From: Owenia fusiformis
Lineage: Eukaryota > Annelida > Polychaeta > Sabellida > Oweniidae
Direction of reading: 5' to 3'
NCBI GenBank assembly: GCA_903813345.2
Contig: CAIIXF020000006.1
Coordinates: forward strand, 29,395,936-29,459,935
DNA length: 64,000 bases
Shown: positions 48,166 through 57,894 of the stretch, piece after piece
How the letters are laid out: every line of letters begins with the position of its first letter
Numbering within the stretch: position 1 is the stretch's first letter
The notes under the pieces: model-generated
Seen by the model: the letters and a program-made list of their open reading frames with translations, nothing else
The model's database searches: none
Told to the model about the DNA's origin: nothing
Translations under genes and position numbers: made by a program

Positions 48166-49517
48166 TTAATGATTGAAACATCAATAAATATGTAGATTTG
48201 GACAAAAATGTTGAGTCGGCAAAACCCTAGTAAGCATCCTGAGTTCTTTAGAAAAATAGATGTAAACAAACATGAGATTCATCAAGAGATAATTCAAATA
48301 GGAGATGAAAATGACGATTGAATGGTCTTTTTGATTGACTTATTGGGGCCAGGTTTATCTCTTAAGATCAGGTTTAAGCCTTCTTGTTCGAAATTGCTGT
48401 TTATTGAGCTTGGCTATATTGAGCTCCTTATGGTAATAAACCTCAGAAGAAATATATTTGATTGGTCACAGATTTCTTGAAACCGATATTGCAAAGATGA
48501 ATTTACCAAAAGACTTTTGGCCAGGATTCTGATATTGTTTTCCATTTGGCTTTGTTCTATACATTTTTTTAATCATCATTAGACAGCATGCAATTTGACA
48601 ACCTTTTGGTGATTTAAAACCTATGTGGGCAGTTCAAGTCGTTTCAAATTGCCTATATTTTCATTTTTTATTTGAGGCCACCTTCCAATTTGAGATTCAA
48701 TGAAACTTTCATAATTGATTCTACAATTATTCAAAAATCAAAATTGAGCATTTTAATCAGGGGGAGGGGTCATTGGCTTTTGCAGATCATCAAAAATCAG
48801 ATCGTCATATGATTTCCATTTAGGTCAAGCTATATATTTATATTTATTTTACAAGGGTTACTGGCAAGTGTGTCCCATCAGAGAATATAAAGGTTTCATA
48901 CTGTCAATTATTCCAGGCTGAAAGTGTGATATAAAGCTCTCTCCTAATAGCATTTTATATATTCTGTCACCTAAGTATCCATTTGGGACCACTAGGGATA
49001 TCCTTTGATTGATTAACTGTATTTCTGAAGTCCTCTGTTTATTGTACATTTTAGGTCTTTGGTCTCCCATCCCCGTTCAATGTGCTTTTGTCATTTTTCA
49101 GTGCATCTTGGAATATGACTTGCAACCTTATCTTTGTTTGTTTGTTGTTTTTTCTGTTTTCTTAATTTGTCAATTTGATGTGAATGAAGCATGAATGTCT
49201 CCTTATTGTTTTATTCTGCATTTTATTTTGAATTATATAAAATATACAGAGAGCAAAATGTCAAATGACACTTCTGGGTATAGGTCGTATGCCCCAATGT
49301 TGAAGTTGTGTCACTCGTCCAGAGTGGCAGACGAATATAATCAAGTCCCTTTCAGACCATAAAAATTGTCACCAAAGAGGGTATGTGCCAAAAAAATGTT
49401 TATTGTAACTTAATTTTTTTTGTATATTTAGCAATATGATTATTTACTATAAGTTTTGATTAGTAACAAATGACATTTGACCATCCATTGAACTACTTGA
49501 TAATCATGGCTGAATGT

Positions 49518-49972
49518 CATTTGTTTATATCATGATTAACTTGACATACTTTTTGTTTATATCATGATTAACTTGACATACTTTTTGTTTATATCATGAT
49601 TAACTTGACATACTTTTTGTTTATATTATGATTAACTTGACATACTTTTTGTTTATATTATGATTAACTTGACATACTTTTTGTTTATATCATGATTATC
49701 TTGACATACTTTTTGTTTATATCATGATTAACTTGACATACTTTTTGTTTATATTATGATTAACTTGACATACTTTTTGTTTATATTATGATTAACTTGA
49801 CATACTTTTTGTTTATATCATGATTAACTTGACATACTTTTTGTTTATATCATGATTAACTTGACATACTTTTTGTTTATATTATGATTAACTTGACATA
49901 CTTTTTGTTTATATCATGATTAACTTGACATACTTTTTGTTTATATCATGATTAACTTGACATACTTTTACC
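49518..49972 (+). repeat. 32-bp minisatellite, about 14 units
   Basis: Unit TTGTTTATATCATGATTAAC plus TTGACATACTTT, nearly identical between copies except a C/T site (TATATCATG or TATATTATG) arranged in runs of two or three. Confidence 0.95.
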
Positions 49973-50734
49973 TTTTCCATGTTTTACGTTTCACGGTAAA
50001 AGGTCTTCTGAATGTTTTTTCTCCCCATTGCTCTAACATTGATAAATGGCCCATGTGACTCAGATTGCCTCTGATTGTCAAGTTTAGACAGTGAACGATC
50101 ATTTGAAAATATCAATATTAACCTGAGTTTTGCCTAACTTCTTAGTCTGGTGCCAAGCTCCTGTTCCCATTTCTTCTCATTCTAATACAGGGTGGGGGAA
50201 TATATATGAATGAATATGAGTGCCCAAACTGCCCAGAGATATAAACTTGAATATTGCATCATCAAGTTCTATGTAATTTATAGGTATATTTATGTCTGGG
50301 GAAGGTACATACAAGAACTGTTTAGGAAGTGAATGATGTATAGATTAATTTTGGGGAAAATAGTAGCCATTACTGATTATTAATCAGTAAGTAATGAAAT
50401 TATAGTGTACATATTTTCTAAAGTCAATATGTACTTGAAATAATGTAATTGTTAATTAATTAGACTCTTTAGTATTGTTTGTATATGTCACCGGACTGAT
50501 GTGTTTTTGTACACAGTGGGAATATACCTAGGAAATTGAAAAAAATGTTGTAGGCAATAATAGATTATAAGAGAGATTGATCACATTTTAGGAATATTTC
50601 CCTGGGGATAACTACCATATCCTAACTAAGCCTTTTCGTGTTTAGTACATGAAATGTCCTAATAGAAAATCAGGTTTCTATATGCCAATATTAGGGGTGC
50701 CTTCCTTGGGGGGGGGGGTGCTATTATTATATCA

Positions 50735-50980
50735 CTATATGATGACATATTGTTCCAGTCATTTTTTGAGCAATCAGCATTTAACAGTTTGTATATCTGT
50801 AACAAATTGTCACATTTTTGTAACCATGTGCAATAACTTAGTAGGCAGTATACTGTGTTTATAGTATCTAAGGACCCACTCCCTGATCTATTTCAATCTT
50901 TTGTATGTTTTTATGGCACCACCCCAAGATAGTGTTTGGCACGCGGCAGATGGTGACATTTTGCATGTTACCTTGTTAAA
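50735..50980 (+). repeat. dispersed repeat R3, broken and diverged
   Basis: GACATATTGTTCCAGT near 50744 and, after an interruption, GGCACCACCCCAAGAT (50914) to GATGGTGACATTTTGCATG (50950-50968). Confidence 0.5.
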
Positions 50981-51393
50981 ATATTTTTTCCCAATCAGCT
51001 ATATATCTGTTGGAAGCCCCAAGTACACTCAGGATTTGTCTCAAGAAAATAAATTTTATTCTTCCTTAATTTAGAATCTTCACCAACCTTATGCAAGAGT
51101 AAGAAAAAGCAATCATTTAACAAGCGATAAAACAGAATGTAATATAAGAGATAATCTGGATCAGATGATCCAATATATCACAAAAACAATATCACAAAAT
51201 GAATTATAGTGATACTCATTCTAATTAGACTCTGTTCATCATTATAGATGTCAGCTTAATTTGATGTCAGCTTAATCAGATGTCAGCTTAATCACATATC
51301 AGCTTTATCAGATCTAGTCTTGATTGTTATCTAGTTTAGGTGTTTGGGTGGAAGGTCCCAAAACTTTCATTTAGAATATGAATAATCCATTAA

Positions 51394-51560
51394 AGGCCCC
51401 ATGTAGTGTTTGAAAATATGTTTTTATCATTCATTTACTATTTTTCATGACTTTAGAATTGTTTTAGAGATTTTTGAAAAAAAGTTTTGCGAGAAAAAAA
51501 GGTTTTTATTTCTCAAATATTCAGATTTCCCGGCTCTCCCCATTTTTCAAGTAAAAACTT
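51394..51560 (+). mobile_element. 5' end of the TTAA-flanked family (cf. 17617-18449)
   Basis: Preceded by TTAA (51390-51393). AGGCCCCATGTAGTGTTTG, TTTTTATCATTCATTTACTA and TTCTCAAATATTCAGATTTC follow in the same order as in the 833-bp element. No right end found. Confidence 0.6.
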
Positions 51561-51650
51561 TTGGGTTATGGGTTGGGTGTTTCATTTATTCACCCTCCCT
51601 CTCTCTCAAACCTGTTTATACTGTATATTTTTCATTCTAATTTATAAAGT

Positions 51651-51867
51651 AGCTGCCACACTAGGCCGTGTGGGTTCAACACTCGCCACTGCGTGAATAA
51701 TTTCGGCATTCAATTTTTGATTACTATTTTTTTTATGTGAGGGGGAAATCATGCAGCTATAAAACTATTTGTTTTGCCCACATTGCATTCATGCTTTGCC
51801 CTGTCATCTGCTTTAGAGTATTCACACAGTGGTGAATGGTGAGCCCACACAGCCTAGTGTGACAGCT
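51651..51867. mobile_element. 217-bp element with inverted repeats of about 47 bp
   Basis: AGCTGCCACACTAGGCCGTG at the left pairs with CACAGCCTAGTGTGACAGCT at the right, and pairing continues inward to GCGTGAAT and ATTCACAC. No clear target duplication. Confidence 0.65.
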
Positions 51868-52034
51868 CCATAATTTGGAAATGAATTTGCAAGAACATTA
51901 TGTTAGACGTGTACATGTATAATACTGTTTGTATGATGAAGATATTGTCTTTATATTAAAGTGCTTGAATTTTTGGTGGCCATCACAGTGAATATACATC
52001 CATATATTTATGTTCTACTGTTTATATTTTACAG

Positions 52035-52096
52035 ATGCTGAGGTTGACAAACTCAAACAAGCAGTTGAATCACTGATGACTGCAAACAATGAAAAG
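52035..52096 (+). CDS. liprin-beta: liprin-beta exon: conserved AVESLM helix
   Basis: 62 nt, enters with two bases, leaves in phase 0. Acceptor TTTTACAG, donor AAG|GTAAAA. It encodes (D/H)AEVDKLKQAVESLMTANN then EK; vertebrate liprin-beta has a near-identical KKAVESLMAANEEKD stretch. The last 14 bases and the donor belong to the first unit of a five-fold 40-bp repeat. Confidence 0.92.
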
Positions 52097-52290
52097 GTAA
52101 AATCATTACATTGTTCACCTCTCAAACAATGAAAAGGTACAATCATTACATTGTTCATCTCTCAAACAATGAAAAGGTAAAATCATTACATTGTTCACCT
52201 CTCTAACAATGAAAAGGTAAAATCATTACATTGTTCATCTCTCAAACAATGAAAAGGTAAAATCATTACATTGTTCATATCTCAAAGGTA
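52083..52290 (+). repeat. 40-bp tandem repeat containing the exon end and its 5' splice site
   Basis: CAAACAATGAAAAGGTAAAA recurs with GT at 52097, 52137 (GTACAA), 52177, 52217 and 52257; a partial sixth unit ends with AAAGGTAAAC near 52285. Each unit carries the exon 3' end, donor and intron start. Using the second donor would read GTAAAATCATTACATTG onward to an in-frame TGA. Confidence 0.95.
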
Positions 52291-52317
52291 AACATATTAT
52301 ATTTTGTTAATCTCTTA

Positions 52318-52436
52318 TTATGTAACCACAAGAAGAAGTAGAACTTTTTTGTGGAAGGTGTTCGGCAGTTGGTATTTGGCAGTCAATGTTTGTAACAAAT
52401 GGCAGGTGGTGACATTTTGCATGTTAATGCCTTGTT
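52318..52436 (+). repeat. dispersed repeat R3, 5'-diverged copy
   Basis: TTATGTAACCACAAG, then TTCGGCAGTTGGTATTTGGC and AGGTGGTGACATTTTGCATG. Confidence 0.7.
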
Positions 52437-52520
52437 GTGTATGTAACTCATACCTTTTATATTTGTAACCTGAACATTGGATCAGAGAATATGACATTTG
52501 TCATCTACTAGAGAACAATT

Positions 52521-53280
52521 GTAATATTGCATTGGGATAGAAGTGTCCTTTAATATTGCATTGGGATAGAAGTTTCCTTTAATATTGCATTGGGATAGAA
52601 GTTTCCTTTAATATTGCATTGGGATAGAAGTGTCCTTTAATATTGCATTGAGATAGAAGTTTCCTTTAATATTACATTGGGATAGAAGTTTCCTTTAATA
52701 TTGCATTGAGATAGAAGTTTCCTTTAATATTGCATTGGGATAGAAGTGTCCTTTAATATTGCATTGGGATAGAAGTGTCCTTTAATATTGTATTGGGATA
52801 GAAGTGTCCTTTAATATTGCATTGGGATAGAAGTTTCCTTTAATATTGCATTGGGATAGAAGTGTCCTTTAATATTGCATTGGGATAGAAGTGTCCTTTA
52901 ATATTGCATTGGGATAGAAGTGTCCTTTAATATTGCATTGGGATAGAAGTTTCCTTTAATATTGCATTGGGATAGAAGTGTCCTTTAATATTGCATTGGG
53001 ATAGAAGTGTCCTTTAATATTGCATTGGGATAGAAGTGTCCTTTAATATTGCATTGGGATAGAAGTGTCCTTTAATATTGCATTGGGATAGTAGTGTCCT
53101 TTAATATTGCATTGGGATAGAAGTGTCCTTTAATATTGCATTGGGATAGAAGTGTCCTTTAATATTGCATTGGGATAGAAGTTTCCTTTAATATTGCATT
53201 GAGATAGAAGTGTCCTTTAATATTGCATTGGGATAGAAGTTTCCTTTAATATTGCATTGGGATAGAAGTGTCCTTTAATA
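52521..53280 (+). repeat. 29-bp minisatellite, about 26 units
   Basis: Unit TTTAATATTGCATTGGGATA plus GAAGTGTCC, with GTG/GTT and GGG/GAG variants, ending in a run of A. It fills much of a 1.7-kb intron. The ORF after it is incidental. Confidence 0.97.
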
Positions 53281-53519
53281 AAAAAAAAACTTGCAATAAA
53301 CTGAGGGGTATTTCCAGTAATATAAAAATGCCTGTCTCGATCTCAATCACCCATGGGATCTCATATGGATTATTGGGAATTTGTGGTGTACTTTTGGATA
53401 TGACCATTAGAAATGTTGAATTAATAGACTGTGAATATGTTACATCATCCTGGGCTCTAGACTAAACAATCCAACTGTATATTTACTCAGTAATTAGCAT
53501 CAATGAACCTAATGAGCAT

Positions 53520-53665
53520 TTAATTATTTTTATAAACACAGTTATGTTATGAACTTAAAGGCACTCATTATAATTATCTCTATAAACACAAGTATGTGAC
53601 GAACTTAAAGGCACTCATTATAATTATCTGTATTTAATACAAGTATGTAATGAACTTAAAGGCAC
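53520..53665 (+). repeat. tandem repeat, three units of about 50 bp
   Basis: Units share AACTTAAAGGCACTCATTAT and AATTATCTCTATAAACACAA. It lies about 140 bp before the next exon. Confidence 0.8.
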
Positions 53666-53805
53666 ACTTGTGGTCGCCAATGTTAAATGAACTAACTGTT
53701 TATGTGTGGCAAGTGGGGAAATAGACAATACATGCAAGAGTCAATACTGGATATAAGGCTATAAAAGGGACATGAGAAAAATATTTACATCTGATTCTAT
53801 TTCAG

Positions 53806-53881
53806 GACCACCTGATAGAAGAGTTGAGGAAGAATCTCCGTAAATACAGAAGAGTTGAAGAGCTTATACATGGCAAGAAAG
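53806..53881 (+). CDS. liprin-beta: liprin-beta exon: coiled-coil end
   Basis: 76 nt, enters in phase 0, leaves with one base. Acceptor TATTTCAG, donor AAAG|GTAAAT. It encodes DHLIEELRKNLRKYRRVEEL, then IHGKK. With the previous exon it gives NNEKDHLIEELRKNLRKYRR, matching vertebrate NEEKDRKIEDLRQCLNRYKK. Confidence 0.93.
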
Positions 53882-54240
53882 GTAAATAACACCAGTGTAA
53901 AAAATGTAAAATCCAGGTGGTTCATAAGCAGCAGGGAACAGGTAGTTTTCTCTTTCTGATTTTAAAGAATTCTGCAACTGTTTTCACGTTAAAATTTTAA
54001 TTTCCAATAATTTTACCTGTTGTCATAAATTCTAATAAAACCCATGATAAGATTGGTTCTCTGCTTCTGCAGTGCTGTGTGTCTTGTTGATTCTGCAGTG
54101 ACATCTTTAAAACAGCAAAAGAATTAACTACTTCAGGATACCATATATTTATTTCAAGGTATGTAAAATGCTAAAATATGTACATATGGTTGACAGAGCA
54201 AGCCACCTGAGTTCATATCAAATCCTTGTGTTTCTTTTAG
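53882..54240 (+). other. intron, 359 bp
   Basis: Short intron with no element seen; ends in TTTCTTTTAG. Confidence 0.6.
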
Positions 54241-54329
54241 ACTCATTCCCAGATGAAGACACTAGTGACGGCCCAAGTCCCAAAACTTCTGTATCATCCA
54301 TGGAGGGAATAAAAGCCTCCTCACAAAAG
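54241..54329 (+). CDS. liprin-beta: liprin-beta exon: Ser-rich linker
   Basis: 89 nt, enters with two bases, leaves in phase 0. Acceptor TTTTAG, donor AAG|GTAATT. It encodes DSFPDEDTSDGPSPKTSVSS, then MEGIKASSQK, acidic and Ser/Pro-rich, in the disordered linker where liprin-betas vary. Supported by splice sites and phase more than by sequence. Confidence 0.82.
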
Positions 54330-54749
54330 GTAATTGATTAAATATCTAAATATCTACAAGTATAGCCTTTGTATTTTGATTTTATATCCTGATCTCTAAG
54401 CTTTTATTGTAGTTTGATATACAAATGTTTTAATGATATAGAGCTTTATATGTCACTCTTTTCTGATCAGCTTTCTTTCATATTGTAACTGCTTAGAATA
54501 CAGGGTGATCACTAGATTAATTATGAGTTGACATGTACTTTGTATCACTCTGTACTTTCATTCAAGTCAAATTCTATTATGATGAAACGGTATCTGGTCA
54601 ACTCAGGCCCTAGTTACCCCTTGTCAACTTGGACCCTAGTCAACTTGGACCCAGTTATATTCAAAATAGATCAGGCATTTGCTATTTAAGAGGTAAAAGC
54701 AGTTAAATTGCTAAACATTAAGAATTGGAATATTTTAGATTTAATTGAA

Positions 54750-54755
54750 TTTATT
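54750..54755 (-). terminator. possible poly(A) signal of the antisense gene
   Basis: AATAAA on the minus strand, about 450 bp past the stop codon and inside the proposed TIRs. Other sites are possible. Confidence 0.3.
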
Positions 54756-54892
54756 AATGTAATCTTTAAATATTGCTGTTTGTGTCAAATGATTATTTCA
54801 TTTGTGAAGAATGATGATTTTTTAGCATTTAAATATAATATTTCCAATTTTTTGCATGGACAACATGCAGCATCTAGTTTTTAAGTTTATAA

Positions 54893-55105
54893 TAGGCGAG
54901 TCATAGGCATAGCACTCGATACGCCTGGTATGCACGGGCATACCAGATTGTTGCAAATACACTCCAAATACAACCAAACTTCAAAATTTTCCGAGGGAGA
55001 ACCCAGACTCTTAGACCCCCCTGAACGCTCGTTTTTTGCTTCGCTCAACTTGTATTTCTGTTATGGCTAATACTCCTAAAAATAGCGCTACGCCCTTGCG
55101 AGTTG
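54893..55105 (-). repeat. CG-richer dispersed-type insert 3' of the antisense gene
   Basis: About 210 bp between GGCGAGTCATAGGCATAGCA and CTACGCCCTTGCGAGTTG, whose ends are weakly complementary. Its composition differs from its neighbours. It contains GGTATGCACGGGCATACC, a small palindrome. Possibly a nested MITE; no second copy in this window. Confidence 0.4.
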
Positions 55106-55208
55106 TAATATTAAGAGTTGAATGTTATTCTCCATGTTAACAAAAAACCTCAAAGAATGAGAAACCTCAAACAATGTGTCTCAATTGTATTGTTTCAATA
55201 AACATATC

Positions 55209-57632
55209 TCATGGGAAATACATGTACATGTATATCTTCAATCTAGGTAATTCTTTTGACAAAAAAAAATAAAAAAATTCCTTTGACAATTTTTTCTCAA
55301 AATATTGTGCCTCCTTCACCTTCCCCAATGCATAGTAGCAGGTTATCATTCTTTTCAAAACATCTTTGTAATTCTGATGAGACTCTCCAAACACTTCAAC
55401 ATAAACAGACCTTGCCTTTATAAGGCAATCCAGTGCTTCCTCATACTCTTTGCTGTCGATGAGAGCAGCAGAGTAGTAATAATACATGTTAGCATTACCT
55501 GTATCTGTTTCCGTACCAGGCTCACACTGAGGAAGCATCTGGATGATCTTCCTACAACATTGTTTCAGGCTGTCATATTCCTTGTAGCTGAATAGAAATT
55601 CAGCCTTTGATATCATACAATGCCAGATGACACTAATACTAGCAGGATTTGATTCAGCCAATGCTATGGCATCATCTATATATTTCAGAGCCTCTGACTT
55701 ATTACCAAGATCATAGTGAGAGCTAGCTATATTGTGCAAATGGTATGTTTTATCATACTTAGTTTGGAATTGATCTGAATGCACAGCATCAAGTAAGACA
55801 TCAAGTCTAGCCTGATGGTCACCGTTCAAGGAATGACAGAATTGTACTTTACCAATTACATTTGTCTTGGTGACAGGGTATTTGTGTTGGTGCCATGATG
55901 TTTTTACTGATGCAAACATCGCATCAGGATCATCTATGACATCACCTGACTCTACTTTTGTCAACATTTTCACTCTCAGAATGCAAAGTTTGCAGTCGCA
56001 AAACAGAAACACTGATTTCATGAACTGTGGATTCATGTCAGTTTGATTTGTCAATTGATCTGTAATAGATTCTGATGTGCTGATGTATCTCAGCAGATAA
56101 TGCTGCATGAGTTTGGGGAAGGGAATGGTAAGATTTTCTCTTGAGACTTTGTTTAGTGTGACAAGACTAACTGGTAATTCAGATGATTGAAATTGTTGCC
56201 AAACTTGGATGCTATCATGTTGTTGATTTTTAAAACAATATGTAAACAAGCGGATCCCTATGACAACATTGATCATGAACAGTAAGTGGGAACACATTTC
56301 TTGGCTCAATTCTTTGCTTAATTCTTCAATGATTTCCCATGGAGAGGATTTATTGATCATATAGAGATCCTTCAGGTTGTTTATTAAGATGGATGGGAAT
56401 CTATAGTAATCTTTTTTTGCATGTTTACTAAAGAGGTCTTCATTGGACCAACCAGCATAAGCATACTTCATACAATCTTCTATGGTGCGTTCAAGACAAA
56501 CACTGGACAAAGCTTGCTTATCCTCCTTTGAACGCACAAGGGCCAACTGGGATTCAAACTCTTTGAATAGCTCCTCATCACCCATGATATATGTTGATGT
56601 AGAGATGATTGTTGCAAGGTGGTAACCATGTTTCTTGTCTGCCTCAGTTGTGCTGAGTGTTGCCATATAGATAGGGGTCCCTATTAGACTCAGTGGGTCT
56701 TTTGTCACTGTCTTTTTGTGGCCAGGGGGTATCTTAGCAGCCCATGGCATGTTTCCATCTAGCTTAAAGCCACTGGGGGTAACATCGTCAAAAAAGTCAT
56801 TATCATCATTTTGTTGATAGAAGTTGTTCAAGCTTGGAATGCCAACAGCAGGAAGGGGAGTCTCACCAAAGTTGAGTACTTGGATTTGGAAGTAAAAGTG
56901 CAAGTCCAGGAAATATTCATTGAACCTGTTACTTTCCGTCAAAAATAAATACTCCATGTCGGAGTATGGAGTTGTTTCTCCTCTGGCCAGGGAGCCTAGT
57001 CCAACCATTGTGAATCTACATGGCGGAGGCCCACACATAGATATACACTGTTCCATTATCTCAGCACTGAATTCTTTGATAAACTTTGTATTATTTTGAC
57101 AAATCAATCTCGTTAAATCATTTATTTTTAGGTTGTAGTGGTTTCCTATTCCTTCTTCAGGTTTTGGACAGGCTTTCCAGACTTCCATTAGTTTTTCAAC
57201 TTCTCCCTTCAGGCAACATCGATAACTAGTTAGTTCTTCCTTCTTGGTCTTGCCAATTTCTATTTTTGTGAGTTTTGATGTAGCTTGACTTGTATCAGAT
57301 TGTCTAAGAATATTCTTCAAGTACAACATCTCAACTTCATTACAGAGGGGAGGTATCTTCTTTTGGTACTGACTGACATTAGATCCATCCTCTGCTGCAG
57401 CATTCAGAAAGGCACTGGCGCTATTATACAGGGCCACAGCATTTACATAGTGTTCTCTATCAGTTGATCCCTTCACACATCTTGCTTTGTACATATCTCC
57501 CAGTTGGATCATCTTGATTCCTTCTTTTTCATGATCCCGGATTAAGTTCTCTGTCATTTGACATATTTCCTTTCCTATCAAGTCTTCTTCATGGGCCAAA
57601 CATTTATCTAATTCAACAGCAGCCTCCGCCAT
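55209..57632 (-). CDS. nucleotidyltransferase (GlnD/DUF294-like) + TPR protein, uncharacterised
   Basis: 807 residues, uninterrupted, ATG at 57632 in CCGCCATGG context (minus reads CCATGGCGG). About 1-135 is a helical region. 160-200 (GNHYNLKINDLTRLICQNNT) leads to GLGSLARGETTPYSDMEYLF at 211-230: GS (213-214), ten residues, then D225-x-E227, the pol-beta nucleotidyltransferase signature in the GRGE-TPYSD form of GlnD-like enzymes. D292 (GFKLDGN) could be the third carboxylate. 405-560 is helical. About 625-785 has TPR-like repeats (HNIASSHYDLGNKSEALKYI; YYYSAALIDSKEYEEALDCL; ITCYYALGKVKEAQYFEKKL). A transfer of NMP to protein or small molecule is plausible but unproven. I recall similar unnamed proteins in marine invertebrates. 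The C-terminus (SKEFFYFFLSKEL) looks disturbed by an A/T-run duplication. Confidence 0.9.
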   Translation of the reverse strand: MAEAAVELDKCLAHEEDLIGKEICQMTENLIRDHEKEGIKMIQLGDMYKARCVKGSTDREHYVNAVALYNSASAFLNAAAEDGSNVSQYQKKIPPLCNEVEMLYLKNILRQSDTSQATSKLTKIEIGKTKKEELTSYRCCLKGEVEKLMEVWKACPKPEEGIGNHYNLKINDLTRLICQNNTKFIKEFSAEIMEQCISMCGPPPCRFTMVGLGSLARGETTPYSDMEYLFLTESNRFNEYFLDLHFYFQIQVLNFGETPLPAVGIPSLNNFYQQNDDNDFFDDVTPSGFKLDGNMPWAAKIPPGHKKTVTKDPLSLIGTPIYMATLSTTEADKKHGYHLATIISTSTYIMGDEELFKEFESQLALVRSKEDKQALSSVCLERTIEDCMKYAYAGWSNEDLFSKHAKKDYYRFPSILINNLKDLYMINKSSPWEIIEELSKELSQEMCSHLLFMINVVIGIRLFTYCFKNQQHDSIQVWQQFQSSELPVSLVTLNKVSRENLTIPFPKLMQHYLLRYISTSESITDQLTNQTDMNPQFMKSVFLFCDCKLCILRVKMLTKVESGDVIDDPDAMFASVKTSWHQHKYPVTKTNVIGKVQFCHSLNGDHQARLDVLLDAVHSDQFQTKYDKTYHLHNIASSHYDLGNKSEALKYIDDAIALAESNPASISVIWHCMISKAEFLFSYKEYDSLKQCCRKIIQMLPQCEPGTETDTGNANMYYYYSAALIDSKEYEEALDCLIKARSVYVEVFGESHQNYKDVLKRMITCYYALGKVKEAQYFEKKLSKEFFYFFLSKELPRLKIYMYMYFP

Positions 57633-57651
57633 GGTTTGGTTTGTTATCTAC

Positions 57652-57894
57652 CTGATTAAACAAGAGAATCAGTAAAGGGTATTGTATATGAATAGTGAAA
57701 AATAAGCTGTACTGATTACAAAAACTTAAACATGATTTTGAAATAAGTCACATATCTTCAGACTTAACCCAGCTTCTTTGAATTACAATTAAAAAGGTTG
57801 TTTTAAATATGTTTAATAGTGGTCATTATGAAAAATATGGTGTCACATTCTGTTACTTTCTCTAAATTATGATTTAAAACATTTTACAACTTAC
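57652..57894 (-). other. probable 5' UTR intron of the antisense gene
   Basis: On the minus strand a donor TATAG|GTAAGT (GT at 57894) and an acceptor TTTAATCAG (ending 57652) bound 243 bp; the exon resumes 19 bases before the ATG. This would make the gene a normally spliced gene with an intronless CDS instead of a bare retrocopy. Confidence 0.5.

Larger units (their letters stand above)
47260..52034 (+). other. 4.8-kb intron rich in repeats
   Basis: Contains an R3 copy (47499-47652), a piggyBac-like MITE (47875-48165), a 32-bp minisatellite (49518-49972), an R3 remnant (about 50735-50980) with a G-run at 50709, a 14-bp GATGTCAGCTTAAT repeat (51243-51310), a TTAA-flanked element 5' end (51394-51560) and a 217-bp inverted-repeat element (51651-51867). 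48200-49500 and 49980-50700 show nothing recognisable. Confidence 0.6.

Noticed and set aside
49249-49360. Possible short exon after TATACAG with 31 open codons (MSNDTSGYRSYAPMLK)
   Set aside because: No convincing donor and no liprin-beta match; phases of the known exons join without it.
51410-51696. ORFs of 76 and 69 codons
   Set aside because: Lie in a copy of the TTAA-flanked repeat; low-complexity Phe-rich products.
53268-53465. 65-codon ORF after the 29-bp array
   Set aside because: Begins in the array and a homopolymer; no other support.
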